Origin: Alphaproteobacteria bacterium
GTDB taxonomy: Bacteria; Pseudomonadota; Alphaproteobacteria; Micropepsales; Micropepsaceae
DNA: 49,606 nt
Assembly: GCA_025361185.1 (NCBI GenBank)
Contig: JANYAR010000145.1
Span: 1-49,606 of the forward strand
Reading direction: 5' to 3'
Made by a program: the position numbers and the translations under genes. The first letter of the stretch is position 1. The number at the start of each line of letters is the position of its first letter. The notes beneath the pieces are model-generated. The model saw only the letters and a program-made list of their open reading frames with translations. It made no database searches and had not been told where the DNA came from. Positions 30,174-38,725 of this stretch are shown here, in pieces.

Positions 30174-31110
30174 CTTCTGGCGCAAACGTGGCGCGGCCGC
30201 GATGCTGCTGGCGCCGCTAGGCGCGCTTTATGGCGCCAGCGTGGCGTTCAAGGCGCGCCATGCCCGGTCGTTCGATCCCAAGATCCCGGTGATCTGCGTC
30301 GGCAATCTGACCACGGGCGGCAGCGGCAAGACACCCCTCGCCATCGCCTTGGCGGATATGCTGCGTGCCAAGGGGCACAAGCCTTTCTTCCTGACCCGCG
30401 GCTATGGCGGCAGCACAAGCGGCCCGGCACTGGCCACGCGCGGCCACAGCGCCAAGATCATGGGCGACGAGGCTCTGCTGCTGGCGCGCACCGCGCCCAC
30501 CATCGTGGCGAAGGGCCGTGCTGCCGGCGCGCGTCTGGCAAAAGACAAAGGCGCAACCGTGATCATCATGGATGACGGCCATCAGAATTTTTCCTTAAGC
30601 AAAAGCCTGTCGCTGGTGGTGGTGGATGGCCAGAGCGGCTTCGGCAATGGCCTGCAGATTCCGGCCGGCCCCTTGCGCGAGCCCATCACCCAGGGGCTGG
30701 CGCGGGCGGATGCGGTTGTTCTGGTTGGCGAAGGCGCGCCCGATCTTGCGGGATATCGCGGGCCCGTGCTGCGCGCCCATCTCAAAGCCGAGGCAGGCGC
30801 CTTCGCCGGCAAGAACGTCTTTGCTTTTGCCGGTATCGGACGGCCGCAGAAGTTTGTCGCGTCCCTGCAGGACGGCGGCGCCCATGTCACCGGCAGCTGT
30901 TTCTTCGCCGACCATCACCCCTATACGGACGGGGAAATTGCCCAGCTCAAGGCCATCGCGGCAGACGCCGAGCTGGTCACCACCGAAAAGGATTTCGTGC
31001 GGCTGACCACCGAGCAGCGCCAGGGTGTGCGCCTGCTCAAGGTCTCTGCCGTCTTTGACGATGAAGCCGCCATCGGCCGCTTGCTTGACAGCACCGCGCC
31101 CAGGCCCTAG
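30160..31110 (+). CDS. lpxK: Tetraacyldisaccharide 4'-kinase
   Basis: A 316-residue P-loop kinase that phosphorylates the 4' position of the lipid A disaccharide at the inner membrane. The Walker A variant is GGSGKT (53-58) in ICVGNLTTGGSGKTPLA, followed by LTRGYGG, the GDEALLLAR segment, and VIIMDDGHQN with the catalytic Asp pair region; FFADHHPY and TTEKDFVRL near the end are also diagnostic. Overlaps waaA by 14 bases and precedes the acyltransferase gene by 10 bases. Normal length. Confidence 0.97.
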   Translation: MRAPDFWRKRGAAAMLLAPLGALYGASVAFKARHARSFDPKIPVICVGNLTTGGSGKTPLAIALADMLRAKGHKPFFLTRGYGGSTSGPALATRGHSAKIMGDEALLLARTAPTIVAKGRAAGARLAKDKGATVIIMDDGHQNFSLSKSLSLVVVDGQSGFGNGLQIPAGPLREPITQGLARADAVVLVGEGAPDLAGYRGPVLRAHLKAEAGAFAGKNVFAFAGIGRPQKFVASLQDGGAHVTGSCFFADHHPYTDGEIAQLKAIAADAELVTTEKDFVRLTTEQRQGVRLLKVSAVFDDEAAIGRLLDSTAPRP

Positions 31111-31120
31111 CCCACAAAAG

Positions 31121-32050
31121 ATGACCGATACCGACCCGACCCTCGGACAGAAGCTGCGCTACGGCGCGGAGGCCGCGGTCTTTATCACCTTCATGGCGCT
31201 GTTTCGCGTCATCGGGCTGGAAACGGCGTCGCGTCTGGGCGGCTGGATCGGCCGCAATATCTTTCCGCTGCTGCCGCCCGACCGGGTGGCGCGCGCCAAT
31301 CTCGCCGCCGCCTTTCCGGAAAAAGACCAACAGGAGCGCGACGAGATTCGCGGCACCATGTGGGACAATCTGGGCCGGGTGGTGGGCGAGTATTCCCATC
31401 TGGGCCGCTTCTCGCCCAAGGGCGAAGACCCGCGCATCGGTTACAGCTTTCCACCGGGCATGACGGCGGAAAGCCTGAAGCATCAACCGCTGATCTTTCT
31501 GTCGGCGCATCTGGGCAACTGGGAAATGATGCCGATCATCGCCGAACAGATGGGTTTTGACGGCGCCGCCGTGGTGCGGCCACCCAACAATCCCTATATC
31601 GCGGACTGGGTGGCGCGCCAGCGCCGCATCAACGGCCCCGCAACCATGATCGGCAAGCACAATGCGGCGCGGCCCATGCTGGCGCAGCTGCGCGCCGGCA
31701 AGATGCTGTGCATGCTGGTGGACCAGAAGCTGCGTGAAGGCGTTGCCGTGCCCTTCTTCGGCCGCGACGCCATGACCACGCCCGCGCCCGCCGCCCTGGC
31801 GCTGAAAACCGGCGCGCGCATCGTGCTGGCCTCCAACCGGCGGCTGCCGGGCGCACGCTTCCATGTCACCGTGTTCGCACCGTTGGAATTTACCCCCAGC
31901 GGCGATGACGCAAACGACATTCAGGCCCTCACCGCCGCCATAACCGCAGGCATCGAAGAGATGGTGCGCGCCGATCCGGGGCAGTGGCTGTGGATTCACA
32001 ATCGCTGGCCCACGGCGCGCGACGCCAAGCTGATGCAGACCCGCCCATGA
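31121..32050 (+). CDS. Lipid A late acyltransferase (LpxL/HtrB-like)
   Basis: A 309-residue inner-membrane acyltransferase. The catalytic H-x4-E dyad is His130 and Glu135 in LSAHLGNWEMM, and the N-terminal hydrophobic segment (about 18-50) anchors it. The later WLWIHNRWP segment is typical. It adds a secondary acyl chain to Kdo-lipid A; whether it transfers a long or standard chain cannot be told. Gene order waaA-lpxK-lpxL fits one lipid A module. The start MTDTDPTLGQK follows the lpxK stop by 10 bases. Its stop overlaps the next ATG. Confidence 0.93.
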   Translation: MTDTDPTLGQKLRYGAEAAVFITFMALFRVIGLETASRLGGWIGRNIFPLLPPDRVARANLAAAFPEKDQQERDEIRGTMWDNLGRVVGEYSHLGRFSPKGEDPRIGYSFPPGMTAESLKHQPLIFLSAHLGNWEMMPIIAEQMGFDGAAVVRPPNNPYIADWVARQRRINGPATMIGKHNAARPMLAQLRAGKMLCMLVDQKLREGVAVPFFGRDAMTTPAPAALALKTGARIVLASNRRLPGARFHVTVFAPLEFTPSGDDANDIQALTAAITAGIEEMVRADPGQWLWIHNRWPTARDAKLMQTRP

Positions 32051-32724
32051 CCACCCGCCAGCGCATTCTGGAGCAATTGTTCTTCGGCCGCGATCCGCTG
32101 AAGGATTTCCCGCGCAATTCTGCCACCGACCTGCAGGGCTGGCATTCCCAGCACCCCTATCTGACCCGCGCCATCGACGAGGTGCGTCCCGATATCGTGG
32201 TGGAAGTGGGCGTGTGGAAAGGTGCTTCCGTCGTCACCATGGCCAAGGAGATGCAGCGGCTGAAGCTGGATGCGGTGGTGATCGCCATCGATACCTGGCT
32301 GGGTTCCAGCGAACATTATCTGTGGGAGAAGTTCATTCCCGACCTGGATTTTGAATTCGGCTATCCCCGGCTCTATCACAAGTTCGCCGCCAATATCTGC
32401 AACGAGGGCCTGCAGGACTTTGTCGTGCCGCTGCCGTTGGATTCGATCAACGGCTTTCAGCTTTTGAAAGCCCGCGGCATGCGCCCGGATGTGCTGCACA
32501 TCGATGCCGGCCATGACTATCTGTCGGTGATGGCGGACTTGAAAGCCTGGTGGCCGCAGCTCAGCCCCGGCGGCGTGCTGATCGGCGACGATTATTTCAA
32601 GAGCATTTTGGGGCTGGGCAAGTGGCCGGAAGTGCGCCAGGCCTTTGACGAATTCTTTGCCGCGACCCCGCATACCAAATTCGAAAGCGGTGACGGCAAG
32701 TGTTATGTGGGGAAACCAATCTGA
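32047..32724 (+). CDS. Class I methyltransferase in the lipid A operon
   Basis: A 225-residue predicted S-adenosylmethionine-dependent methyltransferase of the Methyltransf_24/CmcI-like type. Motif I is VVEVGVWKGASVVTMAKEM (about residues 50-68), AIDTWLGSSEHYLW follows, and VLHIDAGHDYLSVMADLKAWWPQLSPGGVLIGDDY is the central acidic region. It is translationally coupled to the acyltransferase (ATGA overlap). The substrate is unknown; the position suggests methylation of a surface glycan or lipid, which is inference only. Confidence 0.82.
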   Translation: MTTRQRILEQLFFGRDPLKDFPRNSATDLQGWHSQHPYLTRAIDEVRPDIVVEVGVWKGASVVTMAKEMQRLKLDAVVIAIDTWLGSSEHYLWEKFIPDLDFEFGYPRLYHKFAANICNEGLQDFVVPLPLDSINGFQLLKARGMRPDVLHIDAGHDYLSVMADLKAWWPQLSPGGVLIGDDYFKSILGLGKWPEVRQAFDEFFAATPHTKFESGDGKCYVGKPI

Positions 32725-32786
32725 TACCGAGATAGATGAGCGAATGGGTTACCGGCCCTTCGCGTACGCTTCGGGCGTTCGTCGCT

Positions 32787-32811
32787 CGAAATGGTCCACT
32801 GGACCATTTCG
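32787..32811. repeat. Perfect 12-bp-arm palindrome between convergent genes
   Basis: CGAAATGGTCCA-C-TGGACCATTTCG is a perfect inverted repeat with a 1-base centre. It sits in the 114-base gap between the convergent methyltransferase and M23 peptidase genes, with further imperfect pairing outside (GCGTTCGTCGCT and GTTCGCCTCC-GGCGAAACGC). It may serve as a bidirectional terminator or be an intergenic repeat; there is no T run. Confidence 0.65.
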
Positions 32812-32838
32812 TTCGCCTCCGGCGAAACGCTCCTCACC

Positions 32839-33672
32839 CTAAAGCGGATCAGGTTTGGGCTTGCGCGTCGACCGCGACGGGTCCAGCCGCACTTCAAACC
32901 AGTTCATCGCCCAGTGCAGATGCGGCCCCGTCGCCCGGCCCGTGGCGCCGATCGCCCCGATGCGCTGACCGCGCTTGACGCTTTCGCCCGCCCGCACCAG
33001 ACGCTGGCTCTGATGCAGATAGGAGGTCGACACGCCCTGGCCGTGGTCGATCAAGGTGAAGCCGCCATCCAGATAATAATCGTCGCTGATGGCGACCACG
33101 CCATCGGCGGGGCTGCGGATCGGCGTACCCACAGGTGCGGCCATATCCACGCCATAATGCGGCGACATCGCCGTGCCATTGTCGATCCGCTGGCTGCCGA
33201 ACACGCCGCTTTCAATGCCCGAAGCCGGCCAATCAAAGCCCGACAGGAAATCGCTGCCGCTGCTGTCGCTCAGCCGCGCCAGATAGATGGTCTCCGCCTC
33301 ATGCGCGATGCGCGCCTGCACTTGCGGCGGCGGCGTCACCGTGTTCTGCGGCAGGCCGTTGACGCGTTCGATCTCATATTGCCGCGCGGTGGGGGTAAAG
33401 CTGCGGCTGTCGCCGCCGCCACCCCGATAGCGCACCGTCACCAAAGAGGGTTTTGTCTGGTCGGGCGCGAAGCCGAAGACAAACCGGCCATCCGCGGTCA
33501 CTCCTAGCGGCCTTCCGTCCAGCGCCACCAGCGCGCCCGGCGGCGCGCTGCCCAAGGCGAGGCTCCCCTGCTCCAGGGCGCCGGAGATCGTGAAGCGCAC
33601 GGGTTTTCCCTGCCCCAGCGCGGCAGACGCCGCCAACGACAGCGAAGCGCCGACAAAAAAACGGCGACCCAT
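32839..33672 (-). CDS. M23 family zinc peptidase
   Basis: A 277-residue exported peptidoglycan endopeptidase of the LytM/lysostaphin type. A signal peptide (residues 1-21) precedes a beta-rich N-terminal domain, and the zinc site is complete: His172 and Asp176 in SPHYGVDMAAPVGTPI, and His251 and His253 in TGPHLHWAM. It likely cuts cell-wall cross-bridges. The start at Met 33672 (MGRRFFVGASLSLAAS) is chosen because it begins the signal peptide; a longer frame of 37 extra residues is not plausible. It follows the DUF2093 gene by 13 bases on the same strand. Confidence 0.92.
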   Translation of the reverse strand: MGRRFFVGASLSLAASAALGQGKPVRFTISGALEQGSLALGSAPPGALVALDGRPLGVTADGRFVFGFAPDQTKPSLVTVRYRGGGGDSRSFTPTARQYEIERVNGLPQNTVTPPPQVQARIAHEAETIYLARLSDSSGSDFLSGFDWPASGIESGVFGSQRIDNGTAMSPHYGVDMAAPVGTPIRSPADGVVAISDDYYLDGGFTLIDHGQGVSTSYLHQSQRLVRAGESVKRGQRIGAIGATGRATGPHLHWAMNWFEVRLDPSRSTRKPKPDPL

Positions 33673-33685
33673 CGATCCGGAAATC

Positions 33686-33904
33686 TTATTTGGGAGCAAG
33701 GCCCTTTTCCTGCGCCCGCGCCGTGGCCACCGAAGGACTGGCATAGGCTTCCTGCAAATCCACGCTCCAATAGCGCAGCGCATCCAGCGGGATATGGGTG
33801 CCCGTCACCGCGCACACGACATAGCCGCCCGGCGTGACGATGTCATATTCGCCGTCGAGATAGTGAAGCCTGGCCTCACTCTGGTCGCGTTCCATCACGT
33901 TCAT
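33686..33904 (-). CDS. DUF2093 family protein
   Basis: A 72-residue small protein of a family confined to alphaproteobacteria and often found near lpxK and xseA. Conserved text is ARLHYLDGEYDIVTPGGYVVCAVTGTHIPLDALRYWSVDLQEAYAS. Cys31 and the PLDxLRYWSVDxQEAY block are diagnostic. The function is not known. It lies between xseA and the M23 peptidase gene, all on the minus strand. Met4 (33895) is an alternative start. Confidence 0.92.
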   Translation of the reverse strand: MNVMERDQSEARLHYLDGEYDIVTPGGYVVCAVTGTHIPLDALRYWSVDLQEAYASPSVATARAQEKGLAPK

Positions 33905-33928
33905 GCGCTTAGTGTACCCAATTCCCTG

Positions 33929-35335
33929 TCAGAAAAGCGAGCCCTGATCGCCGCCCGGTTTCTTTTTGCCGGCCCTCGGCTTGCCGCCGCCCTCACCGGC
34001 CAGCGCCTGGGCATCGCCATCGGCAAAGGTCAGTGTCAGGGTTTCCCCGCTTGCGATCTGAGCGGCACGGCGGCGCACCGATCCATCCTCTGCGCGCACC
34101 AGCGCAAAGCCCCGCTCCAACACGGATTTGTGGGAAACGCTTTCCAGCAACCGAAACAATCCCTGCAGTTTTTGAGTCTTCTGCGCCAGCCGCACGGCCT
34201 GTGCCCGCCTGGCCCGTTCCCAAAGCGTGACCGTGCGCTGCTTGGCATTTGTGATCCGGTCCCGCAGCATCGGCGCGCGCAGCCGCGCGCCGGTTCGGTT
34301 AAAGCGCACCTCGTGAATCTGGAGATTACGCCGCAGAACGTGCTGCAGCTTCTCCGCCGCGATATCCAGGCGCTGGCGCTGCCCGGCAAACAGATTTTCC
34401 GCGCGCGGCAACAAGCGCACCAGCTGGGCCAAATGACGGCTGCGCTCCTCCATCCCCTTGCTGAACCGGGCCAGCAGGCGCCGTTCGAAATCCAAGGTCT
34501 GCGCCAGAAGTTCGGTCCTGACCGGCACCGCCAGTTCGGCCGCGGCGGTGGGCGTCGGCGCGCGCACATCGGCGGCGAAATCGATCAGGGTGGTGTCGGT
34601 CTCATGGCCCACTGCCGAGATCAACGGGATCGCGCTGGCCGCGGCTGCGCGTACCACCGCTTCGTCATTGAAGGCCATCAGGTCTTCGACCGAGCCGCCG
34701 CCGCGCGCCACGATGATCAGATCGGGCCGGGGCATGCGCACACCGTCAAATGCATTAAAGCCCGCGATTGCCGCGGCGATCTCGCCGGCCGCCTTCTCGC
34801 CCTGCACCGCCACCGGCCACAGCAGCACCCGGCGCGGGAAACGCGCCTGCAAGCGGTGCATGATGTCGCGGATCACGGCGCCCGTCGGCGATGTCACCAC
34901 GCCGATTACCTCGGGCAGGAAGGGCAGCGCCTTCTTGCGGGCGGCATCGAACAGCCCTTCGGCGGCCAGTTTCTTGCGGCGCTCTTCCAGCAGCGCCATC
35001 AGCGCGCCCAATCCCGCAAGCTCGACCTGTTCGACGATGATCTGGTAGCGCGAGGACCCGGCATAGGTGGAAAGCTTGCCGGTGCAGATCACCTCCATGC
35101 CGGCTTCGGGCCTGACCTTGAGCCGGCCCGCCACGCCGCGCCAGATCACTGCGTTCAGCACCGCCTTGTCGTCCTTGAGGTCGAAATAGACGTGGCCGGA
35201 GGAATGGAATTTCAGGCCCGAAATCTCGCCGCGCACCCGCACCAGGGCAAACTGGCCCTCGACCATGCGCTTGAGGGCGGCCGACAATTCTGTGACCGAA
35301 AATTCCGGCAGGTTGGAAAAGACTGCGTCGCTCAT
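33929..35335 (-). CDS. xseA: Exodeoxyribonuclease VII large subunit
   Basis: A 468-residue subunit of the single-strand-specific exonuclease VII. The N-terminal OB-fold (about residues 10-100: FSVTELSAALKRMVEGQFALVRVRGEIS, HVYFDLKDDKAVLNAVIW) precedes the catalytic domain with VGVVTSPTGAVIRDI, LIIVARGGGSVEDLMAFNDE and SAVGHETDTTLIDFAADVRAPTPTAAAE, then a long coiled-coil helix region. The small subunit gene xseB is not in the window. Divergent from purD with a 54-base gap. Confidence 0.97.
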   Translation of the reverse strand: MSDAVFSNLPEFSVTELSAALKRMVEGQFALVRVRGEISGLKFHSSGHVYFDLKDDKAVLNAVIWRGVAGRLKVRPEAGMEVICTGKLSTYAGSSRYQIIVEQVELAGLGALMALLEERRKKLAAEGLFDAARKKALPFLPEVIGVVTSPTGAVIRDIMHRLQARFPRRVLLWPVAVQGEKAAGEIAAAIAGFNAFDGVRMPRPDLIIVARGGGSVEDLMAFNDEAVVRAAAASAIPLISAVGHETDTTLIDFAADVRAPTPTAAAELAVPVRTELLAQTLDFERRLLARFSKGMEERSRHLAQLVRLLPRAENLFAGQRQRLDIAAEKLQHVLRRNLQIHEVRFNRTGARLRAPMLRDRITNAKQRTVTLWERARRAQAVRLAQKTQKLQGLFRLLESVSHKSVLERGFALVRAEDGSVRRRAAQIASGETLTLTFADGDAQALAGEGGGKPRAGKKKPGGDQGSLF

Positions 35336-35389
35336 ATGTCCATGATACGGGGCCTATGATACAGGGGGACAGCAAAAAATGGCGAGGTG

Positions 35390-36655
35390 ATGGTGAAGGT
35401 TTTGCTGGTGGGGTCGGGTGGCCGCGAACATGCGCTGGCCTGGGCGCTTGCCAAAAGCCCGCTGCTGACAAAGCTGTACTGCGCCCCCGGCAATGCCGGA
35501 ATCGCAGCTGTGGCCGAATGTGTGCCCATTCCCGCAACGGATTTCGCGGGTCTGGCCAAATTCGCGGTTGAGACCCGGATCGATTTCGCCGTGATTGCCG
35601 CCGATGCCCAGCTGGTGGGCGGCTTGTGGGACGTGATGGAAGCCGCCGGCATCCGCAGCCTGGGACCCTCCAAGGCCGCCGCGGTGTTGGAAGGTTCCAA
35701 GGGTTTCGTCAAAGACCTTTGCGTCCAGGCGGGTATTGTAACGGCCGCCTACCAGCGCTTCACGGCGCCGGAGCCCGCCAAGATCTTTGCCGACAGTCTG
35801 GGTTTCCCCGTCGTGATCAAGGCCGATGGCCTGGCCGCCGGCAAGGGCGTGATCATCGCACCCGACAAAGGCGAAAGCCACAAGGCGATCGACTTCATGT
35901 TCGAAGGCGGTTTTGGTGCAAGTGGCCACGCCATCGTGATCGAGGAATTCATGGACGGCGAAGAGGCCAGCTTCTTCGCCCTCAGTGACGGCGCCAATGT
36001 CATCCCGCTTGCCGGCGCGCAAGATCACAAGCGCGTGGGCGATGGCGATACCGGGCCCAACACCGGCGGCATGGGCGCTTATTCGCCTGCCCCGGTCCTC
36101 ACCTCTTCGCTGCAACAGATGGCGATGGAAAAATTCATCAAGCCTACGGTGGCCGCCATGGCGGCAAAAGGCATGCCGTATATGGGCGTGCTCTATCTGG
36201 GCCTGATGATCACCAAACAGGGGCCCAAGCTGGTGGAATACAATGCCCGCTTCGGCGATCCGGAATGCCAGGTGCTGATGCCGCGGCTGAAAAGCGACTT
36301 GCTTGCCGCCTTGCTGGCGGCGCGCGAGGGCACACTTGCGCCGCTGGAGTGGCATGACGAGACGGCGTTGACGGTGGTGATGGCCTCCAAGGGTTATCCG
36401 GGAAGTTACGAAAAAGGCCATGTCATCGCCGGGCTGGAGAGGGTCGCGAAGCTTCCTGGCGTCACTGTGTTCCACGCCGGAACCGAGCGGCGCGGCGGCG
36501 ATATCCTGGCCGTGGGCGGACGGGTGCTGAATGTCACCGCGCTGGGAAAAGACGTGGCCGAAGCGCAGGCCCGCGCTTACGCCGCTGTGGATATGATTCA
36601 CTGGGAAGGCGCTTTTTGCCGCCGGGATATCGGTTGGCGAGCATTGAAGCGTTGA
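35390..36655 (+). CDS. purD: Phosphoribosylamine-glycine ligase
   Basis: A 421-residue ATP-grasp enzyme of purine synthesis. [22 protein letters not shown] opens the protein; [19 protein letters not shown] is the ATP-binding part, [23 protein letters not shown] the core, and [11 protein letters not shown] the metal-binding site. The start is uncertain: GTG 35387, ATG 35390 and GTG 35393 are all in frame and GGCGAGG lies at 35381-35387, which best suits GTG 35393. Divergent from xseA. Confidence 0.97.
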   Translation: MVKVLLVGSGGREHALAWALAKSPLLTKLYCAPGNAGIAAVAECVPIPATDFAGLAKFAVETRIDFAVIAADAQLVGGLWDVMEAAGIRSLGPSKAAAVLEGSKGFVKDLCVQAGIVTAAYQRFTAPEPAKIFADSLGFPVVIKADGLAAGKGVIIAPDKGESHKAIDFMFEGGFGASGHAIVIEEFMDGEEASFFALSDGANVIPLAGAQDHKRVGDGDTGPNTGGMGAYSPAPVLTSSLQQMAMEKFIKPTVAAMAAKGMPYMGVLYLGLMITKQGPKLVEYNARFGDPECQVLMPRLKSDLLAALLAAREGTLAPLEWHDETALTVVMASKGYPGSYEKGHVIAGLERVAKLPGVTVFHAGTERRGGDILAVGGRVLNVTALGKDVAEAQARAYAAVDMIHWEGAFCRRDIGWRALKR

Positions 36656-36686
36656 CAGCGCCAACACGACAGGGCACCCAACAGAT

Positions 36687-37307
36687 ATGCTTTTGTGGGC
36701 AGGCTTTCTTTCCATCCTGATCGGCATCGCGGCGCTGGCCATCGACCGGCGGCTGGCGCATTTCATCTATGACCATGTCAGCGCGAAGGCTCACAAGGCG
36801 CTGGACCGCATCACCCATTATGCCAAGGCGGGCCATTGGCTGGCGGCGGCGATCCTGGCCTTGATCGTGGCCGCCGGCATGCGCCATTTCGGCGTGCTGG
36901 ACGACGACTCGACCATGTTGATCAACTACAGCCTGGCCTTCATCGCCAGCCTGACCATGGGCAGCGCGGTGCTGCACGTGATCAAGCTGGTGCTGGGCCG
37001 GCGGCGCCCACGCGATGACATGGAGATGGGCCTGTACGGCTTCATGCCGCTGGCTTTCAATCCCGACTATAATTCCTTTCCTAGCGGCCATGCCCTGACC
37101 ATCTGCTGCGTGGCGGTGATCTTTACCTGCGTGTGGCCGGACTGGTGGCCCACCTGGTTCGCCGTCGCCGGCCTTCTGGCGGTGACGCGCGCGCTTCTGA
37201 CCGCCCATTTCCTCAGCGACGTGTTGATCGGGGCCGGCATCGGACTGATCGCGGCGCGCGAAGTGTTGCAGTTGGGCTTTCCCGGTTTTTCGCCGGGGTG
37301 GTTTTAA
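36687..37307 (+). CDS. PAP2 family membrane phosphatase
   Basis: A 206-residue multi-helix phosphatase. The three catalytic motifs are K100-x6-R107-P108 (KLVLGRRRP), FPSGHALT with His135, and the final TRALLTAHFLSD with its His and Asp. Members dephosphorylate undecaprenyl diphosphate, phosphatidate, phosphatidylglycerol phosphate, or lipid A 1/4' phosphates (LpxE/LpxF). The lipid A genes are 4.6 kb away, so an LpxE/F-like role is possible but unproven. It starts 31 bases after purD; the downstream 85-bp repeat probably terminates it. Confidence 0.9.
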   Translation: MLLWAGFLSILIGIAALAIDRRLAHFIYDHVSAKAHKALDRITHYAKAGHWLAAAILALIVAAGMRHFGVLDDDSTMLINYSLAFIASLTMGSAVLHVIKLVLGRRRPRDDMEMGLYGFMPLAFNPDYNSFPSGHALTICCVAVIFTCVWPDWWPTWFAVAGLLAVTRALLTAHFLSDVLIGAGIGLIAAREVLQLGFPGFSPGWF

Positions 37308-37315
37308 AAGCCAAA

Positions 37316-37401
37316 TTGTCATTCCCGCGTAAGCGGGAATCCAACTTCGCGCAACCGTCGCCGGATAGAAAGTTGGATGCCCGCTTTCGCGGGCATGACA
37401 A
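37316..37401. repeat. Nested inverted-repeat intergenic element
   Basis: Outer tips TTGTCAT (37316) and ATGACAA (37395) pair, inner ATCCAACTT (37339) and AAGTTGGAT (37370) pair, and between them lie two hairpins, ATTCCCGC-GTAA-GCGGGAAT (37321-37340) and ATGCCCGC-TTTC-GCGGGCAT (37378-37397). The fold is a branched cruciform typical of a REP/MITE-like intergenic repeat. It separates convergent PAP2 and tadA genes and probably terminates both. Confidence 0.85.
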
Positions 37402-37404
37402 CAA

Positions 37405-37860
37405 TCAAGAACGCCTTGCGCGGAAAAAGTCCCGCAAAATTTCGCCCGCTTCCACCGCGAGCAGTTCGGTCTGTTCCACCACCGGGCGGTGGTGACAGGT
37501 GGGCTGCTCGAAAAAGCGCGGCCCGTGCAGCACCGCGCCGCCCTTGGGATCGCAGGCCGCGAACACGACGCGCCCCACGCGCGCCATCGCGACGGCGCCC
37601 GCGCACATGGCGCAGGGCTCCAGGCTGACATAGAGCGTGGTGCCGGTCAGCCTTTCATTGCCCAGTGCCTTGGCGCCGTTACGCATCACCAGCATTTCGG
37701 CGTGGGCGGTGGGATCCTTCAATTCCAGAATGCGGTTGCCATCGCGGGCCAATAACGCGCCATCGGCGCCAAGCAGCACCGCGCCCACCGGCACTTCCCC
37801 GCGCAAAGCGGCAGATTTCGCTTCCTCGAGCGCCAATGCTATGGCTTCGCCATCATTCAT
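37405..37860 (-). CDS. tadA: tRNA adenosine(34) deaminase
   Basis: A 151-residue zinc deaminase that turns A34 into inosine in tRNA-Arg(ACG). Zinc and catalytic residues are His53 and Glu55 (HAE) and Cys83 and Cys86 (EPCAMC). The LKDPTAHAEMLVMR and KGGAVLHGPRFFEQP segments are also typical. The start is set at ATG 37860 (MNDGEAIALA); ATG 37878 and a longer frame are possible, but that region also encodes the rluB start on the other strand. No clear ribosome site. Confidence 0.93.
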   Translation of the reverse strand: MNDGEAIALALEEAKSAALRGEVPVGAVLLGADGALLARDGNRILELKDPTAHAEMLVMRNGAKALGNERLTGTTLYVSLEPCAMCAGAVAMARVGRVVFAACDPKGGAVLHGPRFFEQPTCHHRPVVEQTELLAVEAGEILRDFFRARRS

Positions 37861-37877
37861 GAGGTCAGGAGTTAGCA

Positions 37878-38687
37878 TTGCCGCCGCACCAAAAGCCAGA
37901 AGGGCAAAAGCCAGAAGGCGATCGCATAGCACCCCGCGCGAGCCCGGCAGGCGAGCGCATTGCTAAAGTCATCGCCCGGGCCGGCATCTGCTCGCGCCGG
38001 GACGCCGAAAAGCTGATCGCGGAGGGACGGGTCAAGCTGGACGGCGTGGTGGTGACCTCGCCTGCCCTTAATGTCACCGAAAACAACGTCGTCCAGGTCG
38101 ACGAAAAACCGCTGGCCGCGCCGGAAGGCGCGCGGTTGTGGCGCTATCACAAGCCGTCGGGCCTAGTCACCACCCACAAGGATGAAAAGGGGCGGCCCAC
38201 GGTGTTCGCCAACCTGCCCAAGCATTTGGGGCGCGTGGTGTCGGTGGGACGGCTGGATTTCAATTCAGAGGGCTTGTTGCTGCTCACCAATGACGGCGAC
38301 ATCGCGCGGCGCATGGAAATGCCCGCCTCGGGCTGGACGCGGATCTATCGCACGCGGCTGTTCGGCAAGGTGACGCAGGCCGATCTGGACAAGCTGGCCA
38401 CCGGCATCACCATCGACGGCATCAAATACGGTCCCATCGTCGCCGACCTGGAGCGCAGCAAGGGCATGCACAGCTGGGCCACGGTCAGTTTGAAGGAAGG
38501 CAAGAACCGCGAGATCAAACGGGTGATGGAGCGGCTGGGCCTGAAAGTATCGCGTCTGATTCGCACGGCCTATGGCCCCTTCCAGCTGGGCCAGCTGGCG
38601 GAAGGCCAGATCGAGGAAATTCCCGCCCGGCTGTGGCGGGAAAAGCTGGGAATCGGCCGCAAAAAACGTACTGACCGGGACGGTTGA
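37878..38687 (+). CDS. Pseudouridine synthase of the RluB/RsuA family
   Basis: A 269-residue rRNA modification enzyme. An N-terminal S4 RNA-binding domain (about residues 30-75, ERIAKVIARAGICSRRDAEKLIAEG) precedes the catalytic domain with GRLDFNSEGLLLLTNDG, which holds the nucleophilic Asp. The start codon is TTG: AGGAG lies 6 bases upstream at 37867-37871. The N-terminal extension contains two QKPEG repeats. RluB (23S U2605) is the likely member; RsuA or RluE activity cannot be ruled out. Divergent from tadA, with the 5' ends close together. Confidence 0.94.
   Translation: MPPHQKPEGQKPEGDRIAPRASPAGERIAKVIARAGICSRRDAEKLIAEGRVKLDGVVVTSPALNVTENNVVQVDEKPLAAPEGARLWRYHKPSGLVTTHKDEKGRPTVFANLPKHLGRVVSVGRLDFNSEGLLLLTNDGDIARRMEMPASGWTRIYRTRLFGKVTQADLDKLATGITIDGIKYGPIVADLERSKGMHSWATVSLKEGKNREIKRVMERLGLKVSRLIRTAYGPFQLGQLAEGQIEEIPARLWREKLGIGRKKRTDRDG
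37890..37919 (+). repeat. Two tandem 15-bp repeats at the rluB 5' end
   Basis: CAAAAGCCAGAAGGG is directly followed by CAAAAGCCAGAAGGC, in frame as QKPEG-QKPEG within the pseudouridine synthase N-terminal extension. Only the last base differs. Such a pair can expand or contract by slippage without disturbing the frame. Confidence 0.8.
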
Positions 38688-38725
38688 AAGCTGCTAGAAG
38701 CCGCGCAACGCAAGCGGAGACGGCC

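Noticed and set aside
33590..35359. 589-residue plus-strand frame across M23, DUF2093 and xseA
   Set aside because: It runs opposite three real minus-strand genes and is rich in Arg, His and Gln, the signature of a shadow frame. No start or ribosome signal supports it.
35354..36766. 470-residue minus-strand frame opposite purD
   Set aside because: Full overlap with the clearly identified purD and the same His/Arg/Gly-rich shadow composition.
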